64,000 nucleotides of DNA from assembly GCA_040954595.2 (NCBI GenBank), contig CM082579.2:7316001-7380000 (forward strand), written 5' to 3'. The DNA comes from Balanoglossus misakiensis (Eukaryota > Hemichordata). The notes under the pieces are model-generated. The model was not told where the DNA came from. It did no database searches and saw nothing but the letters and a program-made list of their open reading frames with translations. The stretch's first letter is position 1. Each line of letters starts with the position of its first letter. Positions 50,212-63,058 of this stretch are shown here, in pieces. Position numbers and translations under genes: made by a program.

Positions 50212-51714
50212 ATGGTAAGTGGGTATTTTCAACAGAAACATAATATTTACTCATAAATTATGCGCGGATCAAATTGTGTCCTATAAGGGTTATTATACTT
50301 TGACTTCAAGATGATAATTTTGTCGTGTGTGGATATGATTATTAGAGCATATGGCACAATGGACCTAAACCTTCTGGACTGCAGAAAAATGAATGAAACT
50401 TTAATGGAGTACAAGAACTGATTTACGAAACATAATACACCCTTTCCGGCAATATAAAGAAGACTAATATAACGTTGTCTGTTATCTATCTAGACACGTC
50501 CACGAATGCTTGTCACAGCAATAGTTGCGTTACTGTCGATGCATGCGAGTGGATTCCTGCTGAAAAGAGAAATTGACAACTTCTCTTGTGAAAAAGTTGA
50601 GAATGGCGTTAATGGAGTTGATGGAGTGTCTTACGCAGACTGTGATATAGTAAATTCGTGTCCTTCGGACCTGGTGGCCCAAGTGAATGACGTTAAGGAC
50701 GGGCTTGTTGAGGAAAGCAAACGGATCACGGCTTCGGTCGCTTTTGATTTCAAGGGTGACACTCACCATTTGGCCGTTATTTTATTAACTAGCGAGAACT
50801 TCTCTGAAGACGTCGATCTGGTAAGTCTACAGCTGTGCAAAAGTTTTGATTCTGCAAATACTGCACTGCTGCTCACACAAGCTTGACTTCATCTATACAT
50901 AACGTACATGTGATGAAAAACTGGTCTGTACCGGAATACCACCAATTTGCATGGCTCAAATTCGTCATAAACGTTAAGCTCATTGTAAAGCTCACTGTTC
51001 ATTCTATTCAATGTACTAGGGCCCTGGGGACGGAAGCAAGACGATTTCCGGCTGCCAAAACTGCGATGGGATAGAGTATGCCAACGGAATTATTCAATGG
51101 CATTGTAAGGTATGTACATTTGGGACCATTCAATGCTATACTCATGTGGGTGTGTTTCTTTTCTGGACCGTTGGCCAAAACATACAGCTTGCAAAGTACA
51201 TGGCATCCGGTACTGGGTAATAAATGGATGCTCTGGCCTGAAAATATTACAAATGGATCGTCACAGATGGTTGCGTCTGTTGCTGCCACGTTGCTTCGAT
51301 GCTTTCCTGGACCCCAATTAATGTTCTGATCGATGATCGATCTATTCACAGATCTGAATTGACCTGTTTGTCACATGGGAAATATGTAAAATGAAAATAT
51401 TGAAAATCAAAATATAAATGTCCTGCCGTGATGGATGTTCAAACATTGTGTTCGCTTACTCAACGCTCGCCAATAAATCACATCGGCGTGGCCTGCATCC
51501 CTCCATATATATATATCATATTATGTGCCTGGATAGTGACAATTGTTTTCTTTTGGTTTGTTTTCAGGAAGCAGAATGTCACGACGCATTCTCGGGTCCC
51601 TTCTCCTGGGTTCCGTTCAAACCAGTGACCAAATCCATTCACGATGGCTACTGTCTCGACAAATTCCCTCGCTTTGGCGAAGTGTTCTTCTACTGCAATT
51701 TCTTTATTTCCTAA
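50212..51714 (+). CDS. Secreted cysteine-rich family protein, cluster copy 5
   Basis: 188 residues: ATG 50212-50214, then 50494-50820, 51020-51109, 51568-51714. Signal peptide starts MTRPRMLVTAIVALL, then FLLKRE. The first CxxC of the family is broken (CEKV instead of CDKC), leaving nine cysteines, so one disulfide or metal pair is probably lost. The C terminus is YCNFFIS. The frame and all splice sites are intact. Confidence 0.85.
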
Positions 51715-51831
51715 TTTTGACGAAAACACGGATGCACGAAACTATACACGATTCCTGTCAGCCAATCGTCTTCAAATGTGCCGATTTGAACAATCTGTAC
51801 CATGTTTCACTGAAATGTACTAGAAAACCAC

Positions 51832-51837
51832 AATAAA
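51832..51837 (+). terminator. Polyadenylation signal, copy 5
   Basis: AATAAA 118 bp after the stop codon. Confidence 0.6.
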
Positions 51838-51944
51838 GCAAAATAGGAATTTCTCTCTCGGCAAATATTTTGTGTGCAATGTTTTCTTTGTACTTGCCCA
51901 TGATGTAACTACAGACATCAAATATTAAAATGTGACAATATTCA

Positions 51945-52235
51945 CAGGCATGTATATATGAAATTCATCATAAACCATGTAGTTATATTCCGGGGTTTTA
52001 TCTAGTAGGCAACTTATATTTCAAATTTTATTACTTATACTGGTTGATTTCTTTTTTTAGTGATGCAGTAATTAATTTCTCGCGAATAATCGAACACCAA
52101 AATTATTTCCTGAAATACACTCCCATTGTGTTTGCCGCGTTCATACAGGCCTACCAGTATGTACAAACCTGCTTTTTACAAAAACGCGTGAAATGACAAA
52201 TTGCTCTCAAACATTAAGGCCAGGTCAACCAAAAG
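51945..52235. repeat. Duplicated intergenic block, copy c
   Basis: Third copy of the block at 47524-47825, upstream of cluster copy 6, complete through the ACGCGTGAAATGACAAATTG segment. Confidence 0.85.
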
Positions 52236-52258
52236 GCTTAGCCCACAATGGTACAACT

Positions 52259-52385
52259 GACCCGTCCACATACCGCTCTGGTAAATTTATAAAGAGCTGC
52301 ATATGCGAGCCGTTCCCACAAATGATTAAATATGGTTCTATCACGACCTCACGAAAAGAGTTTGTATAAAAATAATTTTGTTGAC
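52259..52385 (+). promoter_or_regulatory. Conserved upstream module, copy 6
   Basis: TGACCCGTCCACATACCGC, GGTAAATTTATAAAGAGC, TGCATATGCGAGCCGTTC, CACGACCTCACGAAAAG, followed by TATAAAAATAATTTTG. Confidence 0.65.
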
Positions 52386-52492
52386 CTGGTTAAAATATGT
52401 TTTACATTTTTAATAATAACGTTCCGACGCACTTTGTTTCATAAAAGCGAAGACAAAGCTTACAGTGTACAGTCGTTCCCGAAATGAACAAT

Positions 52493-54320
52493 ATGGTAAG
52501 TGTATACATGTATTTTCAACAGACATATAATACATATTTATCTTCACATCAAACAAGTTATGTTTGACTTTACGATAACCGTCATCCTCAAGGTGATACG
52601 TGTTGTCGTGTGTGGATGGGGATTATTAGTGAAGGGCCACCTGGACTGCAGAAATGTCGATAGGACGTTTCTTGTTTCGCTTTCTGTCCAGCTTAAAACG
52701 TGAAATACCAATCTTTGAGTGTAAGAACTGATATTTAATACGAAACTGTCAAAGGGAGATGAATACGCGTAATAAACTGTTTCCAACATTGGTGAGATGA
52801 ATGTAAAGTTGCCTGTCTTCTATCTAGACTCTTCCACGGTTGCTAGTCGCAGCAATAGCTGTGTTTCTGTCGACGCATGCCAGTGGCGCCCTGTTGAAAA
52901 GAGAAGTTGGCGTCAACGATGAACAGTATTGTGATAAATGCAACATTGGCGTTAATGGTGATGATGACGGAGTGTTTTACCCAGACTGTGATACCCAAAG
53001 CCCGTGTCCCTCGGACCTGGTGGCCAAAGTGAACGATATTAAGGACGGGCTTGTAGAGGAAAGAAGTCGGAGCACGGCTACGGGAGTTGTGGATTTCAAG
53101 GGTGACACTCACCATGTAGCCGTTATGATATCTGACCAGGTCCTCTCTGAGGACATCGATCTGGTAAGTCAACAGAACAGCTGTGCAAGTCATTGATTCT
53201 GCAAACACCGATGGTAACGCACTCTGGACTTCATATATACACAAGGAGATTTTAGGTATAGAAGACAGGTCTGTACCAGAATAGCACAAATGTCTCAACA
53301 CATATTCATAATATAGGTGACGTTTTTTGTCTGAATCATGTACAATTTTTTTAGAACAAAGAAATGCTCAGTATGATCTAAATTCGTAAAACCAGTTTTA
53401 GCTAATCTTGTACCTCATTGTTTATTCTATTGGAATATAGGGCCCCGGGGACGGAAATGAGTTGATTTCCGGTTGTCATCATTGCGATGTGATCGAGTAT
53501 GCCAACGGAATTGGTCTTTGGCATTGCAAGGTATGTACATTTTGGGGCAGTTCGTGCGTGGCTTCTTATGTTTTTTTTCCACATAGGCCTATAGCTGGCA
53601 ATGTACATTGAATCACGCGGGGGTAATGAATGTGTGCTCTGTCACTATAGTTTGATGGTCGCAGATCATCACGTTTGTTGCTGCCACCTTCTCAAATGTT
53701 CACTACTGAACACGGAGTCGATGCTCTTAACGGACCCCTATTAAAGGTATACGGTGACCTCTAATTTACATACGCCCAAATATGTCAGAAATGACGTATT
53801 TGAGTGTTCTAAAGAACAAATGGTGGTGGCGCTCTTTTTTTCGCGTGTGCCATCTGTGATTGGCTAGATCTCAATTGCCATGGTAACTGTAGCTATATTT
53901 GCATAGGTGACCGTATACCTTTAATGCTCTCATATAGATGATCGATCTAACAGAGCTGGATTTACCGGTTTGACACAGTGGGAAATATGTAAAATCTGAT
54001 ATCCTGCCGTATTTAGATGTTTAGACATTATGTTCAATTACTCAACACTCTCCAATTATCATATTGGCATGGCCTCTATCTCTCTCTCTATTTATATTAT
54101 GTGCCTGGAGAGCATTTCTCTAGGCTCTATGCTGGAGAGTGACTATTGTATTGTTTTTATGTTTTGTTTTTAGGAGTCAGCATGCCATGACGCATTCTCG
54201 GGTCCCTTTTCGTGGGTTCCATTCAAACCAGTTACCACTTCCATTTCTGATGCAGTTTGTGTCGAGGATATCCCTCGCTTTGGTGAAGAGTATTTCTACT
54301 GCAATTTCACTATTGCCTAA
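52493..54320 (+). CDS. Secreted cysteine-rich family protein, cluster copy 6
   Basis: 191 residues: ATG 52493-52495, then 52828-53163, 53441-53530, 54174-54320. Signal peptide starts MTLPRLLVAAIAVFL, then ALLKRE. Ten cysteines (CDKC, DCD, PCPS; GCHHC, HC; ACH, VC, YC). Exon 2 shares TLPRLLVAAIAV with copy 1 although these are the two outermost genes, suggesting gene conversion or an ancestral form. Intron 3 contains the 184-bp MITE at 53741-53924. Confidence 0.85.
53741..53924. mobile_element. 184-bp MITE with TTAA ends
   Basis: TTAAAGGTATACGGTGACCT at the left and AGGTGACCGTATACCTTTAA at the right are inverted repeats matching at 19 of 20 positions, starting and ending with TTAA. There is no coding capacity. 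The TTAA ends suggest a piggyBac-type non-autonomous element; this family call is inference. Confidence 0.75.
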
Positions 54321-54884
54321 TTTTGCCGATGAATATAAACATGATGTATGTCTCTCAATCGTCTTTAAAGATTCCGATTTAAACAAACTGTACCATTCTA
54401 CACTGAAATGTACTAAATCTCAATAAAAACAAAATATGATGTTTTCTTTTCGCGTCTATGTATTAAGATAGTTTTCCTTCATGCGGTTATTTTACATTCA
54501 ATGTTCACTTATCCAAATATAATGCAGTGTTGTCGCTCAATAGTTGTTTAACTGTATAGCGCAAAACTCAGTTTTTTTCACAATGGTCTCAAGGATTTCA
54601 GTAAAAACTTTAAGACGGCACGCGATGAAGGAAATAAGGTTGATTGATCAGGGGAAAAAAATACTGATCAGTCGTGACGCATGCGCAGTATATAGGTCAA
54701 GTGCATTAAAGGTTTCTTTTGAGTCTCCAGTTGTTATGTAAATATGGATCGATGTACCCAGGCAACAATGGCGACGCTATGATCAGCACACACAGCATGA
54801 GAACGCAGGTAACGCAAGAAACATAACGGCAACACGAGTGGCATGTAGATTTGTGTAGCCTATACGACAAGTTCAATCATCGAA
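54321..54884. other. Intergenic region before the NACHT-WD gene
   Basis: Contains the polyadenylation signal AATAAA of cluster copy 6 at 54421-54426. The rest must hold the promoter and leader of the next gene; no clear TATA box is seen. Confidence 0.6.
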
Positions 54885-56627
54885 ATGGGCTGCGGTTCGA
54901 GCGTCCCGGCGAATGTTCAGGGCAGCAGGCCCGTTGGTCAAAAGGTAAGATTTAGTAGGGGTCCATACGCTGCACTCGTTGCCATTTGTGTCGACCGTAC
55001 CAGTGAAATGAATGAAGAACGCCCGTATATAAAGTTGTACCACGAACGTACCAAGACTACGTCCATGATGGGTGTTTGAACTCACGGCATCGCGAAAATT
55101 TCGCTTTGACGCTATAGGCCTACTGCGTCCGTTTCCCAGGATAGACCTAAATTATTGCAAATTAACATTTAGACCCAGATCGTTTAGGCCTAATAACGCC
55201 GCCGCTGCTACAGCGCACGTGTAGGACATGTAGCCATATTATCACAAGATTTACTCCTGTCGCCATGGTGAAGAGAAGCCAACATCGAAATACAGGGAGT
55301 CCCCCCCCCAATGATACGCTGTTATTGGTTGCGTGTCCCGGCCCGTTTTCAGTATATGTAGACCAGGCTGGACGACCGAAAATATTGCTTACGTCAGTGC
55401 TGTCTTTGGAAAGTGATGACCAGGTGTGTGCCCTGTACAGTGCTTTCAGCAGTAGAATATCTCGTTCATGTTCATTGTCCATGACCTAAATCGTTTACTT
55501 CAATGCGATAATTCAAAAATGATCGTCACTCAGCGCGCAGTGCATGCAGTGCAGTGATCCACCGTGTATATCTGTCACGCATTTACGCCTGCTTGCGGTG
55601 TATGTACATCTACATGTACCAATATTTGAACAGTACCATTTCGGCTAGTCAGTGCGCATACGTCATCGCAATTGCAACACACAACGATGACATTTGTCCC
55701 GGAGTTTTGAATAAGTCAACATTTATTCTGCCGATATCTCCACATAACTATTTTCCCATTTTCAATCAGGACAACGACCGATCAAAGGCTGGTTCCAGAA
55801 TAAATAAAATATTGAAAGGGCACTTAGGCGTAGAATACCCATCCGACGCGAAGATTATAAGAATTTTTACAAGTTCTACATTTACAGGTGAGTTGCTGTT
55901 CCAAATGAAGTATCTAAGTTGTAATTCGCGACGCAGGGACATATCATTGTCAAAAAAATGACAGTCCTCCAAACCCTCCAATTCTTTGCTATGATTGAAT
56001 TGTGTGACAAGTCTTTTTGTAAATTACCATGAGATGTTAGATGTATATATAGTGAAGATATTGAGCAAGTGTTATTATCATAGAGCTACAAATTATCCAT
56101 AGCGAGATAGATATGCAACCGAGTTTGTCATGATGTCAGAACCACCTGTTGATTTCAACTTCAACAGAGGGCAACTTTCTCAGTGCATAAAAACCTGATA
56201 AACGATAGGGAAGCAGACAGTTATCACAGCCACAAAACGCCGTGAAATTCTTTGCAATCACTTATCGATTTTCCCTGCGTGTTTTAATGCAGACACAAAA
56301 CATGAACGTGACGCACTGATGGAGAGGGTGTACCCAAACCTGAAGAAATACTGTCAGAGTAAAGGGTACGAATTTCAAGTGGTTGACATGAGATGGGGAA
56401 TCCGGGATGAGGCTGCTGATGATCACATGGCCACCGAGATATGTCTACGCGAAATAGAGGCGTGTCAAAGATTATCGACGGGCCCAAATTTTGTGGTAAT
56501 TACAATGTACTGCGTATTATGTTTTGTGGAGTTTTGAATACATAACAATGCATGAGAATATGGTCACAAACATATGACTGGCTGAAAGACAAAAAGGTTG
56601 TCACCGGTTGTTTGATCGATTGATTGG

Positions 56628-56658
<31 letters not shown>

Positions 56659-59600
56659 ATTGAATATTGATTGATTGAATATTGATTGATTGATGAGTTT
56701 AACTGAAGTTGCTTATCTGATGCAAAATGTCTATTTTTCCGACGTCTCAATCACATTCTTTCCATTCACACAAACAACTCTATGTCCCCCTTTTCTCCTT
56801 ATAGACTTTGTTGTCACACAAATACGGCCAGAGACCTCTTCTACGCACCATCAACGTAGATGAATTCGAATACATTATGCAGGGTATAGGGAACAATGAT
56901 ACCAAGGATCTCGTCCTGGCGTAAGTATATAGCTGTTACCACTGCTACCAAGAAAGACTTTGTGAATTGTCCGTAGCAATCACAAGTATAGCCTTGGTAG
57001 GTTTGTATATGGCATTGCAGACAAATAAATAATTCCGCGAAGCTCTGTAATTTTTGGCATCGCCAACTCCGGAAGAATTTTTGAAGAGTCATCTATGGGA
57101 ATACTTAATTCAACAGATGGTACAGAAAAGACGAGAATCATGTCCCACCAGTTTACGTCCTCCAACCAATCAGCGCTACGTATCCAGACTTCAAGAGTGA
57201 TGACGTCAGTCGTCGTAAAGTGGCCAGGACCGCATGGCAAGAGACGTACAGCAAGCTTCAGTCTGCGTTTACAGAGGCGGCCAAGGTCAAACTCAAAGAC
57301 AAAAGTACAGTCGACAAGTTCATACAGTCAGGTATGTCATGGACATGATATGATGAACACCATATTGTTTGAGAATATAGAATATATGTTCACAACCACA
57401 TGATGCACAGCCTTCTTCATAACAACATACCTACATCGAAACTTCGTAAATCTCTCTCTCTCTCCCCCCCCCCCCTCTCTCTCTCTTCCCCACCCCTCTC
57501 TCTATTCCTCTCCCACATAAGGTTCTAAGTTTAGTTGATTATATATTACGGGAAAAGTAAAGGGACCTGCTTTCCAACTTCAGTTACAGCAAGAGAAATA
57601 GACGTTGGACTCCTGAAGGTCAAAGAACCCAGGAAGTCTTGTCTGTGGTTTCACAGAGTTCTCAAGCCAGTCGACCAGGCGCCACCGGACTTCGTTGACA
57701 TCAAACGAAATACTGAAGATGACGTGACGTACCTGTTAAAGGAACTAAAGGACTCAAGGATTCCCGCCGTTTTGCCGGCAGAAAACATCATATCATACAC
57801 CGTCCATTGTTCTTCAAGTGGTGAGTCGTGACGTTATTTGATTTATTTTCACTTCTGCAACCGTAATTCTTATACAATTGGACAATTTGCAACGAAGAGA
57901 ATCCGTGAGGGTCGATGTTTCGTCTAATACTACTGTATTACTCTGAATCGCCCAATCACGCGGTCTAGTATCCAGCCGCATCACCAGAATCGTGGACACA
58001 ACAACAGAGTGACGTTTTGATTGCCTATTCCAGGTTTTGATCCGTCCAATGTTGAGGACCACAGGGAGTACCTGCGCTGCTTTTGCAGCGATTTTCAAGC
58101 GAAACTGGAGGAGAAGGTGGAAGAGGCGATCAGGGATCGGCAGAAGACAGAGGTCAGCGACGCGGTCTTCAAAGAGGTTCTGCAGCACGCCAGGTTTTGT
58201 GCCACCAAATGTGCAATGTTTCACGGACAGGATAGCGCTTTGCAGGTAAATTGCTCGGTCGGTTTTATGGCCAGTGCCTTGATGTTGACTTGTAACAACA
58301 GTGAAAACCATAAAATTATTTCACGTTTTCAACCACTAATCGTACACAACACTCACTTTGTCTTACTTTCAGAAAATAAAATCCTACATCAAAGGAAGCG
58401 CAAATTCACCCCTGGTCATTTACGGGCCTTCCGGATGCGGAAAGACGTCACTCGTTGCCATGGCAGCAAAACTGACGCGGGAATGGCTGGCGGCAGCTGA
58501 TGTAGTGACGGTTCTCAGGTTCATCGGGACGACCCCGGACAGCACGACGTTGCGAAGGACGCTCTACAGTGTTTCCAAACAAATCTCGCAGGTGTACGAA
58601 GATGGAAAGGCGGTTTCTGAAGTAAGGAAATGTGACAATTAAGAGGCAAAGTCGTTCACCTCTGACAGTAATTTGGCCGTTTAGTTTTTTCAATTGTTTC
58701 TATTACTCATATCATTTGTAATGCAGGAACTGAAAGATCTCACCGAGGAGTTCGACGAGAGACTGGGCCACGCAACGCGTGAACGCCCGCTGGTGGTGTA
58801 CCTCGACTCGTTGGACCAGTTCGACCCCGATGATGGCGCACACCAGCTGCACTGGTTGCCCATCAAACTACCGGAGAATGTCCGACTGGTGGTGTCCACG
58901 TTGGTCGACGACAAGTACGAGTGTTATCCAACCCTGCGGGTGAGTTGCACAACCATACGAGAAAACCCTGTCCCCATTAATTGTACAGTTGGAGACCCAA
59001 TTGGCACCCACCGACAGAGAGAAAAATTGTTCCCTCTATAGTCATGATAGTGGTCCAACTTTACCAGACAAAACAATATACTTGGACCAAAGCAATGTAG
59101 TGAAAGAGTTTCAACGCAATCTTGCGATATCGGTCTGGTACGTCGACGAAACTTTCATCAAAATTCTCACCTGTTGAAGTCATACCATGGGTCGGACAAA
59201 TATTTGCATATGAAAGCCCAATGTTCTCGACTTCGCCGTGACAAGATGTGATTTTGTCCGTTCCAGGCCAATTTGAAAAGTGAAGACTCCTTCCTTGAGG
59301 TTCCAAGGATGAAGGATGAAGACGTTGACGCCATTTTGAGAAAATGGCTGTCGATTAAAAACCGGAAGCTGACGTCAGAGCAAATGGAAGTCCTGGTTGG
59401 TGCTTTCCAAAAGTGTCCCCTGCCGCTCTTCCTGAAAATATCGTTTGACGGCGCTGTCCAGTGGACTTCATACACCAAGGCGTCAGAGACGATAGTCTAT
59501 CAGGCCATCTATGGTGACACCGAGGTCAGAGGGGAAAGTTCACCCGTGAGAAAGGTCATCGCTGCTCTGTTTGAGACTGTTGAGAGAAACCATGGAGAGG

Positions 59601-62600
59601 TGTTAGTTAGTCACGCTTTGGCCTACATAACAGCAGGTACAATGAAACGCTTTTTTCATTTTTTTTTAAATCGCTAATTAATCATCTTGGACATGCGCCT
59701 TAAACTACAGGGGCTCTTATGTACAGCAAAACTCATATGCACGTGTTTTTCTTGGAACAGCTAAGAGTGGTTTGACAGAAAATGAACTGGAAGATATACT
59801 TTCGTGCGATGACGAGGTCTTAAATGACGTTTTCCAATACTGGACACCGCCAATTCGACGCCTGCCTCCGTTACTATGGATACGTACGCGTACGGATCTG
59901 GCGCCCTACTTCGTTGAGAGGGGCGCTGACGGCTCCAGAGTGTTGTACTGGTACCACCGACAGTTCACCGAGGCTGCCAAGGACCGCTATTTGGCAGATG
60001 GAAAAACATCAACGTTGATACACAAATATTTAGCGGACTACTTCATGGGCGTATGGGCAAATGGTGAGAGAATCTTTCCTGTCGTTGGTGGTTGGTAGGA
60101 CAGTGTTTGGGCTGACGGGGTGGGTGATCCCATAGGGGTGGGGGGCAGACTGGTTTGGTTATGCACCAATCAAATACAGCGGAAATGCTGTCCAAATGTG
60201 CGGTGTGACGTCTTTCGGCTCACGTGCTCAATCTTCTTTCTGACGCAGTCGCAGTTTCTCCTGTTGTAATGCAGGTACCAAGAAACCATACAAAACGAAG
60301 GAAGGAAAGGTTTATGAGAAAGACCGCTTAGTGGCAGCGCAGCCGCTGGTTTTCGACGGCGGCAACTACAACTTGCGGAAGATGAATGAGCTGCCTTATC
60401 ACTTGATTCGTAGCGATCAAGTTGATATCCTAGAGAAGGAGGTCCTGTGCAACTTTGATTGGTTATTAACAAAACTGTTGGCAACCTCAGTCAGGTAAGA
60501 AATAGGTATGCAATTCTGTGTTAGGTATAAGGGTGCGTGTCAGTGGCCAACATCATTTTTCGGGTCTGTTTCTCTCAGACAACTGAGTTGATGAACTTTG
60601 AAGTTCAGTAAGATTATATTATTCATAATTGACTCAAAACCGCGAATAAGATTATTATGTTAGTGACTCTTTACCTCGCTGGCAACCAGTTGATATTGTT
60701 TTGTAAGTTTTCATTGAGTGAGGGGAGATGGCACAAAACCAACATCAGCATCTCCTGATGATTTCCACACAGGCGAGTGCTTGACGACTTCAAAAGAGCC
60801 CGTACCGCTTACCCAGAAAACGAGAGGATAGGAACTGTTGCCGAGTTGTTACAGCTGTCCCATCACGCACTAGATCAGAACCCAGACCAACTGGCGTCCC
60901 AAATCGCTGCCAGAATATCGAAGGTGTGTAAATATTAAGTGAACAAAAAGTGACGCGTTTCCAAACAAAAAGGAGAAAAAGACCGACGAAACAGTGAGTG
61001 TGAAATTGCAATCTGTCTTTGATAACAAATAATTGCGTTTAATTCGTTTGCACAGCATGCGGGTTTGGAAGACTTGCTTCAAAAGGCTATGACCCCGCCC
61101 AAACCAGGTCTGATACCCACGACACAATTTCTCACGCGACCGGGCGGTATGCTGGTGCATTCCCTCGCCGGTCACACTCATCGCATTTACGGGCTTGACA
61201 TCTCGGAGAGTGGAGAGTACGCCATCACTGGTGAGTACCATCACTTCTCGCCCAGAGCCGCATCTTCTGGAGTACATCGTCCTCAGCTAAGAATATTATC
61301 GTAATTGGCACTGCATATCATTACCTGCATGATTGCATACACTTATCTCGCCGCGTAACTTCTAAATCGCTGTTCTGTCTTGCACTAGGTTCCTTTGATT
61401 CCACTGTTAAGCTGTGGAATCTCGAAGACGGCATGATGGTGAAGAACATCGAGGACGTCGGCGACAGTATGCAGAGGATCAAATTCTGCAAGGGCGACGA
61501 AATGTTCGTCTTTTCCGTGCTGGTGGACGGCAGGAGCGTCATCAAGGTGTTCAACACGGACACGGCGACCCCGGTGAACTCTCTCGCCACGGCGTCAGAT
61601 TATCCAACGGCTTTTGCGATCTCCGGGGGCGGCACGCGTCTCGTCGTGCCCGAGCGGGGAAGACTGCGGGTGCTAGACCTGGTGACCATGCAAACACTTC
61701 AAGAGGTCGAGGACGATTTCCTGCGGGAGAGCGGAGAGACGGCCGCGGTGGAAGCGTGCGGTAACGTCGTCGCTTACTACCTCACCAGCGACTTCGATCG
61801 CAGGCACGTGCGAGTGTGCGATTTGGACAACCCCGGCGCTTCCGTCACGGTCGAAGCCGAGTTCGAGAAAGACTTCGATGCCAGGTACAGCGCGACTGTC
61901 GGGGGTATTGCGCTGACCGTGAAGAAACACCTGATTGTCTGTAACCAAACCAAGTCCAACATTCTGATTTATGAAAACTATGGAGAGAAACTCATGAAGA
62001 AGATCGTCGACGCTGAGAGCGGACACGGGGCGCAGGGATCGGCGGCCAGCTTCACGGTGACGGCGGACGGGAGGTTTCTGCTGGTGACGCGCTTTGACGA
62101 AGTCGCCATCTGGGACCTGGAGAAAGACACCAAAGCTGTCATGCTGGAACACCCTTACTTCATCTACCGCATTGCAAGTCGGGATATGAAACGTGTCGTC
62201 AGCACGTCTCCCGACAAGCTGGTGCGCATCTGGGACGTAACCAGGGGCAACATGGACGCGCATGTCATCCACCAAGACCTGAAAAAGCTGGAAACCATTG
62301 AGCAGCAAGAGATCAAACAGCTGCTGTGTCTGCCGGGAAGTTCCAAGATCACCATGGCGATACACAAGGCTAAATCTCACAACTTCATCACCGTCTGGGA
62401 CTTGGGTTTGCTGAAGCAGATCCAAAAAGTGAAAGTGGCTTCGCCGAAACCGATCACGTGGAAGATGGTGGATGAAAGCACTCTCGTTGCTACCGTCGGT
62501 AATCGACTTAAATTGGTCGATGTTAATCAGGGGAAAGTCAAACTCGTCTTCCAGGACACTGTACCGAACCACATGACAAGGGTGGCATTGATCAACGACA

Positions 62601-62971
62601 ACCGCCACCTGGTGGCTCTGTCCGAAGACGGGTTTTCGATCAAGGTACACGACGTCAATACCGGGTTCGTGATTGCCGAACTGAGGCACGACGGAAAGGA
62701 GAAGATACTTGATTGGCGCGTCAGTGACAGTGGGGCAGGCGGCGTGCTGGTTTCCCAGCAGAGAAAACGCTACGGTGTGTTGCATGTGTGGAACACCGAC
62801 AGCGCGGAGCTAAGGCATGTTTTGAAAGTTGACGAAAGACGTGGAAAGGTGAACTTGGATAACGCTACTGTTTCAGCTAAGGGCCGCTATGTGGGGTTTG
62901 TCACGTATGGGAAGGCAAAGAAAAGAGGGTTACTGGTCTACGACCTACAAGAAGGTGAGTCTAAAACTCCA

Positions 62972-63058
<87 letters not shown>

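Noticed and set aside
61673-62785. 370-codon minus-strand open frame
   Set aside because: Antisense shadow of the large WD40 exon; no independent signals.
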